A stretch of 64,000 nucleotides of DNA, from positions 16,032-80,031 of the forward strand of contig JAIXKK010000102.1 of NCBI GenBank assembly GCA_026954325.1. The letters run 5' to 3'. Source of the stretch: Bryobacterales bacterium (GTDB taxonomy: Bacteria; Acidobacteriota; Terriglobia; Bryobacterales; Bryobacteraceae). Position 1 is the first letter of the stretch. Each line of letters opens with the position of its first letter. Positions 8,928 to 16,582 of this stretch are shown here, in pieces. A program made the translations under genes and the position numbers. The notes below the pieces were generated by a model, which was not told where the DNA came from, searched no databases, and worked only from the letters and a program-made list of their open reading frames with translations.

Positions 8928-9506
8928 TTATGGACGCATGTACCGCCGGTAAGCGCCGCTCTTGTACGTGCTCCACGGGCTGAATCCGCCTTTCTCCACG
9001 TAGAGCTGGTAGGCGAAATCAATATTCGCTTTGCAGTCGAGCAGGTCGCGCAGGTTCAACCCCGGCCTCTCGAGATGAACCGTGTTGATCTGAAAATAGC
9101 CCCAATCCAAAGTGCCGTTGGAGTTGTAGTGGTAAACTTCGCACTTGCCGGGCGAATTCTCAGCCCGTTGAATCGCCAGCGCCACGCGGCAGTCTGCTCC
9201 GAACTTGCGGCAGGCGTACTGTTGCCAGGCGGAAAGCCGCCATCCGTTCTGATCGGCCCGCGCCTGCTCGGCCCCATCGGAAAGCAGCCGCTCGGAGATG
9301 ACGATGGGTGACTGCGCGTGCACACGAAAAGGCCATTGGAAGCTCACTGTGTAGCTGCTCTGGAACCACCACCCCGCCGCGGCGAAAACCGCAAGGCTCC
9401 AGGCAGTGAGTATCCCGGCTGCTTTGACCGGGAACCGTGAGCGCTTCCTCGCCCGGCCCGGCCGCTTCCCTTTGCGCGCGCGCGGCGCGGAAACGGTGGC
9501 GCTCAT
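8928..9506 (-). CDS. Membrane-anchored lysozyme-like (SLT) protein
   Basis: A 192-residue protein with a very basic N-terminus (residues 8-25), one membrane helix (about 29-48) and an extracytoplasmic transglycosylase-like domain. The domain shows ALAIQRAENS (E116 in the position of the catalytic glutamate), the DWGYFQIN block (134-141) equivalent to the SLT GxxQI motif, and WSTYKSGAYRRYM at the C-terminus matching the family ending. It probably cleaves or binds peptidoglycan from the periplasmic face. It is the last gene of a five-gene minus-strand cluster (from 13025 down) and is 9 nt from the preceding gene. It converges on the TonB receptor with only 15 bp between the stops. Confidence 0.75.
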   Translation of the reverse strand: MSATVSAPRARKGKRPGRARKRSRFPVKAAGILTAWSLAVFAAAGWWFQSSYTVSFQWPFRVHAQSPIVISERLLSDGAEQARADQNGWRLSAWQQYACRKFGADCRVALAIQRAENSPGKCEVYHYNSNGTLDWGYFQINTVHLERPGLNLRDLLDCKANIDFAYQLYVEKGGFSPWSTYKSGAYRRYMRP

Positions 9507-9515
9507 CCCTCCAGC

Positions 9516-10196
9516 CTAGCGGGCCACCCGCAGTCCGGTCCAGTAATTCCTCAGATCGGGCCGCGCGCCATGCCGGAAGGCGGCATCCAGGTACTCGGCC
9601 GAATCCGTAAATGCTCCGCCCCGGATCACTCGCAAACCCCCTGTATCTTTCGACTCCCGCCCATCCCGCGCATCATAAGGATAGGGCCGCAACAGCGAGG
9701 AACACCACTCCGCGACATTGCCTTGCATATCGAAGAAGCCCGCTGCGTTCGGCTGTTTGAGGCCCACCGCGTGCGGTTGATAGCCTGTAACTTCGCGGAA
9801 CCCGCCTGCCCCCGCGTCCCCAGTTGCCGAATTCTCGCGATACCAGGCATGCTCGGCCAGCGAACCGGCCGCGCCGCGCCCCGCCCTTGCCGCCCGCTCC
9901 CATTCGGCTTCCGTCGGCAGGCGGAAGCCGCCGCCCGGCACTCGCTGGTTCAATTTCGCAATCCATTGCCGCGCTTCCTGCCAGGAGATGCCGTATACGG
10001 GAGTGGATGCTCCTTTTTCCGGGCTCGGATTCTCCATTCCCATCCGGCTCCACTGCTCCTGCGTCACCTCGAACTTGCCCAGATAGAACGGCTCCCCATA
10101 CACCGAATGCACCGGCCTCGTGTCGCGCCACCGCTCGGAGCCGATATCCACGTCGCCGCCCGGGACGAGTAGCATCTCGATGCCGGGATCCTTCAC
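9516..10196 (-). CDS. Formylglycine-generating-enzyme-like (SUMF1 fold) protein lacking the active-site cysteines
   Basis: A 226-residue FGE-sulfatase domain protein. Landmarks in order are VPGGDVDIGS, FEVTQEQW, PVYGISWQEARQW, GFRLPTEAEWERAA, DMQGNVAEW and VIRGGAF. The end reads FRHGARPDLRNYWTGLRVAR; true formylglycine-generating enzymes carry a Cys-x4-Cys active site just before this point, and no such cysteines are present here. It is therefore probably a structural or binding member of the fold, as with many bacterial SUMF1-domain proteins, rather than a sulfatase activator. No signal peptide follows the chosen GTG start (TGAGTG junction, zero gap from the cytochrome stop), so either it is cytoplasmic or it was once fused to the cytochrome. 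Confidence 0.75.
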   Translation of the reverse strand: MKDPGIEMLLVPGGDVDIGSERWRDTRPVHSVYGEPFYLGKFEVTQEQWSRMGMENPSPEKGASTPVYGISWQEARQWIAKLNQRVPGGGFRLPTEAEWERAARAGRGAAGSLAEHAWYRENSATGDAGAGGFREVTGYQPHAVGLKQPNAAGFFDMQGNVAEWCSSLLRPYPYDARDGRESKDTGGLRVIRGGAFTDSAEYLDAAFRHGARPDLRNYWTGLRVAR

Positions 10197-10829
10197 TCAT
10201 ACGTGCAAAGGCAGCCCGGACTCCGGATCGAATGCGTCGCCCACAATTTCCAGACCCGGCATGGCCGGATTCAATCGCCGCTCCGCCATGCGCGCCCGCG
10301 AAGCCGCCCGGCGGTTGTCCGGCATCACGCGCGCCGCCGCCGCGAAGGCTTCCCGCGCCGCGCGCCAGTCCTGCCGCGTTACCTGACGCTCACCTTCCGC
10401 CATGTGCCGGCGAACCTCCGCCAGGCGCGGGTCCTCGGTGACCGCGGCAGTCTGCCGCAATTGTTTGTCATTGGGATTCGACAGCGCGTGCGCGTGATGG
10501 CAACTCGAGCACCCGCTCGTCTTGCTTGTTTTCGGACAGCCGGCGGCATGACAACTCGCGCACAGCAGAGCCACTTCCCGATCGCCGTGCGGTAGCCGGT
10601 CCGGCTTCACTTCATTCCGTTCGTTGGCTACGTGCCCTTCGCTCTTGCCGTGACAGCTCTGGCAACCCGTTCCAGCGGCGGGATGCTTCGATGCGGACCA
10701 CTCGAGCACCTGCACCACGTGGCATCGCGAACACACGCCCGCCTGCCGGAATGCCGATTCCCGCGGCTGCTGTTGCGCCGTGAGCACGGCGGCAAGTAAG
10801 ATTAACCCTGCCAGCGTTGATCGAGCCAT
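10197..10829 (-). CDS. Exported tetraheme c-type cytochrome
   Basis: A 210-residue protein with a signal peptide (residues 1-19, ending LTAQ) and four CxxCH heme-attachment motifs at residues 33-37, 56-60, 90-94 and 107-111. Extra histidines (for example H49 and H112/H114) could be distal ligands. After residue 130 the chain becomes a helical repeat-like region (ARLAEVRRHMAEGERQ and DWRAAREAFAAAAR) resembling a TPR hairpin, so this is a cytochrome-TPR arrangement. It probably carries electrons in the periplasm. It overlaps the Tat aldo/keto reductase gene upstream by 28 nt and abuts the SUMF1-like gene downstream with no gap, which implies one transcript and perhaps a redox complex. Confidence 0.8.
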   Translation of the reverse strand: MARSTLAGLILLAAVLTAQQQPRESAFRQAGVCSRCHVVQVLEWSASKHPAAGTGCQSCHGKSEGHVANERNEVKPDRLPHGDREVALLCASCHAAGCPKTSKTSGCSSCHHAHALSNPNDKQLRQTAAVTEDPRLAEVRRHMAEGERQVTRQDWRAAREAFAAAARVMPDNRRAASRARMAERRLNPAMPGLEIVGDAFDPESGLPLHV

Positions 10830-11929
10830 TGGTAATGTCCGGGAAGCCAGGACCGGCCGATTGCCGCGGCCAAACGCCCGGCCGAATCGAGCGCGGAGCG
10901 TTCCTCACGGCTCAACTCCAGTTGCCGCTTCAAACCCGCGAAATTGTCCTCGAGCGTCTCCTCTTCGAACATCCCCGGCATGGCCGCGGTCATGAAGGGC
11001 CGCGAATAGACAAAACGCAGCGCCGCCTGGCACAGAGATTCATCCGGAAGCCTCTCCAGCGTCTTCGTCAACTCCGCCACCACGGAGGGCAACAGCGGCC
11101 GGTAAGTGGCGTGATAAAGCTGCACGAAATCGCGTTCCGGGTGTGTCCCGCCTTTGGCCTTCGGGTCCAGCTTCACAATAGATCCGGCGGCCAGCGGCTT
11201 GATGGCGATAAGCCCCACGCCGCGCTTCGCGGCTTCGGGCAAAAACTCGCTGTAGTCGGCGCGAGCGTGAATGAAGTTGTAGGGGAACATGAAGTAGTCG
11301 ATGCCCTCGAACTCCTTCAGGGCGCTCAGCATGATGCGCTCATCGTGCGTGGCGATGCCGATGGCGCGCACTTTGCCCGCTTCCTTGGCCTTGCGCATCA
11401 CATCCCAATCCGCCAGCGCCTTCCCGTCAACCGCTTTGCCCTCGCCCACGTAGATGCGGTACAAATCGACGTGGCCGAACAGTCGCGCGGCGCGGTCGAT
11501 GTTCTCGCCGGCGAACATCGGAAACTGCCGGCACAGCGAAACCAGCACGCGATTCCTGCGCCCGCCACGCACCAGGCGCGCCATGGGATCCCATTGTCCC
11601 TCGTTCTCGTACGTGTCCACCATGTTCACGCCGCGATCGAGCGCGGAGGCGATCAGCCTGTCGCGCCGCGCCTGCCCTTCCTCGACAAGAACGTTGCCGT
11701 TCTCCACCTTCTTCTTGTATCGGGGATCGGTGTGTGAGCCGAACGACAGCAGCGACACGTACAGGTCCGTGTGGCCAAGTTGCCGGTAAATCATGCCTCC
11801 GCGGCGAATTTCGCGCACGGGTGAAATAGCGGCGGTGGCGCCTGGAAGCACGCGGGCGGCCGCCAGTCCGGCGGCGCCTGCCAGGAAAGCACGACGGGAT
11901 TGACGAGGGCACATAGCTCTGGCCGTCAT
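10802..11929 (-). CDS. Tat-exported aldo/keto reductase
   Basis: A 375-residue protein. Residues 8-33 hold a twin-arginine signal (SRRAFLAGAAGLAAA). The mature part is an aldo/keto reductase TIM barrel: the N-terminal MIYRQLGHTDLYVSLLSFG strand, the NMVDTYE segment carrying the catalytic Asp and Tyr of the family, then VDLYRIYVGEG, VRAIGIATHD and a C-terminal LRFVYSRPFMTAAMPG block resembling the cofactor-binding end. Export by Tat suggests it folds with its nicotinamide cofactor before crossing the membrane. It is followed, with a 28-nt overlap, by a tetraheme cytochrome. A periplasmic oxidoreductase feeding that cytochrome is plausible inference, not shown. The alternative start at the second Met (11914) is also possible. 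Confidence 0.85.
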   Translation of the reverse strand: MTARAMCPRQSRRAFLAGAAGLAAARVLPGATAAISPVREIRRGGMIYRQLGHTDLYVSLLSFGSHTDPRYKKKVENGNVLVEEGQARRDRLIASALDRGVNMVDTYENEGQWDPMARLVRGGRRNRVLVSLCRQFPMFAGENIDRAARLFGHVDLYRIYVGEGKAVDGKALADWDVMRKAKEAGKVRAIGIATHDERIMLSALKEFEGIDYFMFPYNFIHARADYSEFLPEAAKRGVGLIAIKPLAAGSIVKLDPKAKGGTHPERDFVQLYHATYRPLLPSVVAELTKTLERLPDESLCQAALRFVYSRPFMTAAMPGMFEEETLEDNFAGLKRQLELSREERSALDSAGRLAAAIGRSWLPGHYQWLDQRWQG

Positions 11930-11942
11930 CTTATCATGTGCG

Positions 11943-13025
11943 TTACCTCACCACGACGTCGCGAACCTTGGTCCATCGCGACTTGCCCGCGGGACCTTCC
12001 ACCTCGAGCGTCACGATATATTCCCCGGCCTTCGAGTAGCGATGCCGCGGGTGCTGATCCGTCGAGGTTTCCCCGTCCCCGAAATCCCAGTGCCACCGCG
12101 TGATCCTGCCCTCGGAGCGGTCTTCAAAAAGCGCCAGCCGTCTGTTCATATCCACCACCTCGAAGCTCCAGCGCGCCTGGATCGCTTTGCGCCATTCCTG
12201 CTCCAGCGGCATCAGCCGGAACGCCACCAGGTCGCTCGCATTGCCGTACATCGTCGTCTTGTGCGAGAGATTCCAGAAGCCTGTATAGTCCGGAGAGTTC
12301 TCGTCGTCGTAATCGAGCACGGCCCAGGACATGCCGATGATCTTGTTTTCCTCCAGCTTCGACTCCACTGCCCGCGCCGGGCCCGCATAGGGGGCGTAGT
12401 CAAAAGGAGTGATCCAGAACTCCAGCGTGAGCTTGCCCGCCTCCCCATGTTTGAAGTTGTAATCATAGGCCGCGTTCGCCCACGGCAACTCCTTGATCCA
12501 GGGCTGGCAGCCCCACACAAAGGCCCAATCCCGATCGGGCGCGGGAGTGAAGATGTGGTAGTTCTGCGCGTGTACGCCCTGGAACGTGAAGTATGCTTCG
12601 CCCTTGTCCATACCGGCATGGGGGTGCATGGCGCTGATCAGCGGCCCGCCGGAAAGGTCGCCATCCACCACCAGTTCGAAGATGTCGTTGTGCCGGTCGG
12701 CCCGCCGGAAATCCCAATAGTTGTCGTAAGCTTCATAGAGGAAGTAGAGGCGGTTCAGCCCCTTCACCCACCCCACCTTCACCGACACATCGAGATCTTT
12801 CGGATCGTAATGAAACCCAAGGCCGCGCACGGTCTCCTTCAGTTGATCCATACCGATGCCGTAAGAAGCCGGCACGATCGCCCAATCATCCTTCTTGCCG
12901 TCAATGCGCGGCATCCGGTCAGCGGGAAACTGAAAGACCTTGTATACCACGCCCGGCCGTTCCAGGGCGGCAGCCGGGATGCAAAGCATGCAAGAGAAAA
13001 AGAACCATCGGCGGAGAAGCGGCAT
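11943..13025 (-). CDS. Secreted carbohydrate-binding-like protein with C-terminal PKD domain
   Basis: A 360-residue exported protein with signal peptide 1-20 (ending AAALE). Residues about 30-270 resemble CBM9/DOMON-like domains: PRIDGKKDDWAIVP at the N-terminus, VSVKVGWVKGLNRLYFLYEAYD, and a region rich in aromatic residues. Residues about 280-360 form a PKD domain with WHWDFGDGETS and HRYSKAGEYIVTLEV. Such proteins bind glycans or proteins outside the cell. It is the first gene of the five-gene minus-strand cluster and lies 13 nt upstream of the Tat aldo/keto reductase. Its start is divergent from the amidohydrolase at 13050, with 24 bp between. Function of the whole cluster is unknown. Confidence 0.75.
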   Translation of the reverse strand: MPLLRRWFFFSCMLCIPAAALERPGVVYKVFQFPADRMPRIDGKKDDWAIVPASYGIGMDQLKETVRGLGFHYDPKDLDVSVKVGWVKGLNRLYFLYEAYDNYWDFRRADRHNDIFELVVDGDLSGGPLISAMHPHAGMDKGEAYFTFQGVHAQNYHIFTPAPDRDWAFVWGCQPWIKELPWANAAYDYNFKHGEAGKLTLEFWITPFDYAPYAGPARAVESKLEENKIIGMSWAVLDYDDENSPDYTGFWNLSHKTTMYGNASDLVAFRLMPLEQEWRKAIQARWSFEVVDMNRRLALFEDRSEGRITRWHWDFGDGETSTDQHPRHRYSKAGEYIVTLEVEGPAGKSRWTKVRDVVVR

Positions 13026-13049
13026 GGCGACTCAGTGTAACGTATTAGT
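13026..13049. promoter_or_regulatory. Short divergent promoter region
   Basis: Only 24 bp separate two divergent start codons. On the minus strand TACACT (13039-13034) precedes ATG 13025 by 8 nt. On the plus strand the weaker TAACGT (13038-13043) precedes GTG 13050 by 6 nt. No Shine-Dalgarno sequence is present on either side. The layout mirrors the 1865-1887 region but the hexamers match the consensus less well. Confidence 0.35.
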
Positions 13050-13859
13050 GTGCCCCCCGCGCCAGGATTCATCGACGCCCACATTCATGTCTGGCCCGAA
13101 CAAGGCGGCCGGATCACGCCATCCCGCTACACTGCCGAAGATCACTTCGCCCACTCGCGCCCGGCCGGAGTGACGCGCACTGTCTTGATCCAGCCCGGAA
13201 TGTTCCGTACCGATAACAGTTATATGCTGGACGCTGTGCGTACGCACCCCGGAGTGTTTTCCGCCGTTGCCGTTGTGGATGCCGACTCCCCCGCACTGAA
13301 CGCCGCCGTGGGACAACTTCGTTCGCAAGGCGTTCGCGGCTTTCGCATCACGGCCCGCCCGGAGAAGCCCTGGACAGAGTGGGAAGGCATGCAGCGGCTC
13401 TGGAGCGCGGCTGCCGGGAACCGGATGGCTGTCTGTCCGCTGATCGATCCAGCGGCTTTCCCCTGGGTGGCCGCGCTGTGCGAAAAACATCCCCGCGCCA
13501 CCGTCGTCATCGATCACCTCGGCCGCATCGGCGCCGCCGGCCCCATTGAGGACGCCGGCATCCGCTCACTTTGCGGATTGGCGCGCTTCCCGCGAGTTCA
13601 CGTCAAGGTCTCAGCCTTTTACGCCCTCGGCCGGAAAACAGCGCCCTACACAGACCTGGTCCCGATGATCCGGCAGATCTTCGAAACCTATGGCCCGCGC
13701 CGCCTGATGTGGGGCAGCGATTCGCCCTATCAGGTGCAGCCGCCCCATGACTACGCATCCTCGGTGAACCTCGTGCGCGAACATCTGCCCTTCACCAACC
13801 GTGAAGACCGCGAGTGGCTGCTGACCAGGACGGCGGAACGGGTGTTCTTTTCCTCCTGA
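13050..13859 (+). CDS. Amidohydrolase 2-family hydrolase
   Basis: A 269-residue TIM-barrel amidohydrolase. The N-terminal GFIDAHIHVW motif supplies the first two metal-binding histidines, VIDHLGRI the barrel histidine, and LMWGSDSPY the catalytic aspartate, so unlike the relative at 1025-1864 this copy has the intact W-G-S-D ending. Family members hydrolyse lactones or decarboxylate aromatic acids; the substrate is not identifiable. The GTG start at 13050 is chosen because it lies five codons before the conserved IDAHIH. It is cytoplasmic. The gene is divergent from the exported cluster and is followed after 74 bp by a GNAT gene. Confidence 0.85.
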   Translation: MPPAPGFIDAHIHVWPEQGGRITPSRYTAEDHFAHSRPAGVTRTVLIQPGMFRTDNSYMLDAVRTHPGVFSAVAVVDADSPALNAAVGQLRSQGVRGFRITARPEKPWTEWEGMQRLWSAAAGNRMAVCPLIDPAAFPWVAALCEKHPRATVVIDHLGRIGAAGPIEDAGIRSLCGLARFPRVHVKVSAFYALGRKTAPYTDLVPMIRQIFETYGPRRLMWGSDSPYQVQPPHDYASSVNLVREHLPFTNREDREWLLTRTAERVFFSS

Positions 13860-13933
13860 GCCGGCCCCGCCTCGCTTTCCACTCGAATATCAGAAGAAAG
13901 CCGGGACTGATCGATCATAGACTGAAAAGAATC

Positions 13934-14422
13934 ATGGCGCACATCCGCATTTCCGAAGCAACGGCAAAGGACCTCTCTGTTATCCTCGACATGATCCTCG
14001 GACTGGCGGAGTATGAAAGGCTCACCCACGTTGTTACGGCCACCGAAGACAGTTTGCGCCGGACTCTGTTCGGATCGAAGCCCGCGGCCGAGGTGCTGCT
14101 CGCCTATTGGGAGGATGAGCCGGCCGGCTTCGCGCTCCACTTCCCGAATTATTCTTCGTTCCTCGCACAATCTGGAATCTTCCTCGAAGATCTGTTCGTC
14201 AAACCCCATTTGCGCGGTAAAGGGATCGGCCTGGCTCTCCTGGCCCGGTTGGCCGCGATCGCGAAAGAACGCGGTTGCGGCCAAATGGAATGGGAAGTGC
14301 TCGATTGGAATGAACCCTCCATCCGGTTCTACAAGAGTCTGGGCGCGGAGCCAATGGACGAATGGACAAAATACCGGTTGGATGGAGAGGCCCTGAATCG
14401 GTTAGCTGGGAAAGACCGCTAG
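13934..14422 (+). CDS. GNAT-family N-acetyltransferase
   Basis: A 162-residue acetyltransferase of the diamine/small-molecule type. It begins MAHIRISEATAKDL and shows the acetyl-CoA pyrophosphate loop PHLRGKGIGLAL (consensus QxxGxG/A) and the C-terminal WNEPSIRFYKSLGAEPMDEW block that is characteristic of spermidine/thialysine-acetyltransferase-like members. An upstream in-frame extension to 13814 overlaps the amidohydrolase and has no similarity to the family, so ATG 13934 is preferred. The acceptor substrate is unknown. It converges with the ribulokinase gene, with 15 bp between the stops. Confidence 0.85.
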   Translation: MAHIRISEATAKDLSVILDMILGLAEYERLTHVVTATEDSLRRTLFGSKPAAEVLLAYWEDEPAGFALHFPNYSSFLAQSGIFLEDLFVKPHLRGKGIGLALLARLAAIAKERGCGQMEWEVLDWNEPSIRFYKSLGAEPMDEWTKYRLDGEALNRLAGKDR

Positions 14423-14437
14423 CCGGGCCGTGGCTTT

Positions 14438-16015
14438 TTACCCGTTTCGGCGGCCGGCGATTCGCCGCAACTCCGGCAATACCTCACCGATTGCCACGGG
14501 TCCGGCGCCTGCCCGGCCCATGCCGAAGTACAGCTTCTTGTAGAGCCCGTACAGCCGCTCGTACGCCGCGCCCTCCACCGGGTCCGGCTCAATCACGCGA
14601 TAGTTCGGGCAAAGCCGGTCCTGCGCCGCCTCCACCGTGGGAAACGTGCCCGCCGCCAGAAACGCGAAGATCGCCGAACCGAGGCTCGTTACGTCCGACG
14701 CAGGCGCCAGCACCGGCTTGCCGAACACATTCGCATAGACCCGGTTCAATACTTCATTCTTCTGCGGCACGCCGCCGCCGTTGATCACACGGCGAATCGG
14801 CGTGCCGTGCTCCGCCATGCGCTCCAGAATAATCCGCGTGTGGAAGGCCGTTCCTTCAATCGCCGCGAACAGTTCATCCGCCGCCGTATGAACCAGGTTC
14901 CATCCCAGGGTCACACCCCCCAGTTCCGGATTCACCAGCACCGTGCGGTCGCCGTTGTCCCAGGTGAGGCGCAACAATCCCGTCTGGCCCGCGCGGTGCG
15001 CCGCCGCCGCTTTCGTCAGTTCCGCGGGTGAGCTTCCCGCCCGGCGGGCAATGGCGTCGAAGATATCGCCACATGCCGAAAGCCCCGCCTCGATGCCCAC
15101 AAACCCGGGATGCACCGACCCCGGAACCACGCCGCAAACTCCGGGAATCAGCTCCGGCTTCCGCGAGATCGCCATCATGCAGGTGGAAGTGCCCACCACG
15201 TTGACCACGTCGCCCTCCCGAACCCCGGCGCCCACCGCATCCCAGTGCGCGTCAAAGGCGCCTACGGGAATCGGAATCCCTGGGCGCAACCCCAAACGTC
15301 CGGCCCATTCCTCCGACAACCGTCCGGCGATCTGATCGGAAGTGGCGTACCGGCCGCCGATCTTCGCGCGCACGCCCTCGAGCAACGGATCCACCTTGGT
15401 GAGAAAGTCCTCCGGCGGCATGCCGCCCAGCGCCTCGTTCCACATCCACTTGTGGCCCATGGCGCAAATGCTGCGAGGCACGGCGGCCGCGTCGCGAACG
15501 CCGCACAACACCGCGGCCACCATGTCGCAGTGCTCGAGCGCCGTCACCATCCCTTCGCGCTTGTCCGGATTGTGGCGCAGCCAGTGGAGCAGCTTTGCCC
15601 ATCCCCACTCGCTCGAATACACCCCGCCGCACCATTTGATGGCTTCCAGACCCTCGCGGTGCGCCGTTTCCGTAATCCGCGCCGCCTCTTCCTTGGCGCG
15701 ATGATCGCACCAGAGGTAGTAATCATCGAGCGGCTCCAACCCTTCGCCTACCGGCACTACCGAGGAGCCTGTCGTGTCGAGCGCGATTGCGTCGAGCGAG
15801 GTTCCCTCCACGCCGGCCGCCTTTACCGCCTTCTTCATGGCCTCTTCGAGCGCCGCCATGTGGTCGGCATGGCGCTGCGTCGCATGGTCGGGATCTTCCT
15901 TCCTCCGCACCAGCGGATAATCCGCCGTAGCCGATCCGATTCTCCCCTTCTCGCTGTCGAACACCGACACCCGGACACTCAGCGTCCCGAAATCCACACC
16001 CGCAACTCGAGCCAT
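14438..16015 (-). CDS. araB: Ribulokinase (FGGY carbohydrate kinase)
   Basis: A 525-residue FGGY kinase, close to the usual ribulokinase length (about 530-570). It opens with VDFGTLSVRVSVFD, the ATP-binding phosphate-1 motif with the acidic Asp, then shows the ribulokinase-like DDYYLWCDHRAKEEA and WGWAKLLHW segments, PVGAFDAHWDAVGAG, and the C-terminal INGGGVPQKNEVLNRVYANV with ASDVTSLGSAIFA. It would phosphorylate ribulose to ribulose-5-phosphate in the cytoplasm. No araA or araD homologue lies nearby, so the pathway partners must be elsewhere. A clear GGAGG Shine-Dalgarno (complement near 16022-16026) precedes ATG 16015, unlike the many leaderless-looking genes here. Confidence 0.88.
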   Translation of the reverse strand: MARVAGVDFGTLSVRVSVFDSEKGRIGSATADYPLVRRKEDPDHATQRHADHMAALEEAMKKAVKAAGVEGTSLDAIALDTTGSSVVPVGEGLEPLDDYYLWCDHRAKEEAARITETAHREGLEAIKWCGGVYSSEWGWAKLLHWLRHNPDKREGMVTALEHCDMVAAVLCGVRDAAAVPRSICAMGHKWMWNEALGGMPPEDFLTKVDPLLEGVRAKIGGRYATSDQIAGRLSEEWAGRLGLRPGIPIPVGAFDAHWDAVGAGVREGDVVNVVGTSTCMMAISRKPELIPGVCGVVPGSVHPGFVGIEAGLSACGDIFDAIARRAGSSPAELTKAAAAHRAGQTGLLRLTWDNGDRTVLVNPELGGVTLGWNLVHTAADELFAAIEGTAFHTRIILERMAEHGTPIRRVINGGGVPQKNEVLNRVYANVFGKPVLAPASDVTSLGSAIFAFLAAGTFPTVEAAQDRLCPNYRVIEPDPVEGAAYERLYGLYKKLYFGMGRAGAGPVAIGEVLPELRRIAGRRNG

Positions 16016-16068
16016 GGCGCCTCCGAAAGTGAAATTTAGCTAACTGGATCCCTTTCCCGCAGTCTAAC

Positions 16069-16230
16069 GTGTGGATACGGGAAACGGAAGCGGCAGCCAT
16101 GGCCCGGGCTAGCGCCGGGGACGGAGAAGCTTTTCGCCTGCTCGTGGAAAGCCATAGCCGCTGCGTGTTCCGCCTTGCCTGCTTACCGGCAATGAACATC
16201 CGGACCGAAGTTCGGAGTACGGCAGCGAAG
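16069..16230 (+). pseudogene. Fragment of an ECF sigma factor (region 2 start)
   Basis: The frame from GTG 16069 encodes ARASAGDGEAFRLLVESHS followed by VFRLA, which matches the start of sigma-70 region 2 of ECF sigma factors. The continuation expected next (LTGNE) appears in the +1 frame at about 16175-16190, so a frameshift has occurred. Regions 2.2-4 are absent and the frame runs into unrelated DNA. About 50 codons remain recognisable out of the 170-200 usual for the family. It is not functional. It abuts a second, unrelated gene fragment, which marks the site as a deletion scar. Confidence 0.55.
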
Positions 16231-16273
16231 TATGGCGGCGCATCGAGCGCCGCCTGCCGCGCCTCATCCGCAT

Positions 16274-16522
16274 TCGAAAGGCTTCACCCTCCTCTTCGCC
16301 AACCCGGCCGGCACACAGCGCGAAAACATGACCGTCCGCCTCGGCCGCGACAACGGTAGAACCTGGACCGCGAGCAAAGTGATCCACGCCGGTCCCGCTG
16401 CCTACTCCAACCTCTTCGACCTCGGCCGCGGCAAAGCCGGTCTCCTCTACGAACACGGCCGGAGGGACCGCGGCGAGCGCATCGCTTTGGAAATAGTGAC
16501 TCGCAAGGCCTTACGCCGGTGA
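16274..16522 (+). pseudogene. C-terminal fragment of a sialidase/BNR-repeat protein
   Basis: About 80 codons encode the end of an exo-sialidase-like propeller: GFTLLFANPAG, RENMTVRLGRDNGRTW (the Asp-box S/DxDxGxTW-type repeat), KVIHAGPAAYSNLFDL and GKAGLLYEHG. These match the final blades of the family, but no start codon or upstream domains are present; the similarity simply begins after the sigma fragment. A complete sialidase is over 350 residues. It is best read as the surviving 3' end of a deleted gene. It stops 60 bp before the metallopeptidase gene. Confidence 0.6.
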
Positions 16523-16582
16523 TGGGCTTTGCTTCCCGAATTACGCATTACTAGGTGTGACCGGCGAACGAGGAGGAATCAC

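Noticed and set aside
9516..10196. Genuine formylglycine-generating enzyme (sulfatase activator)
   Set aside because: The two active-site cysteines near the C-terminus are absent and no sulfatase gene lies in the window.
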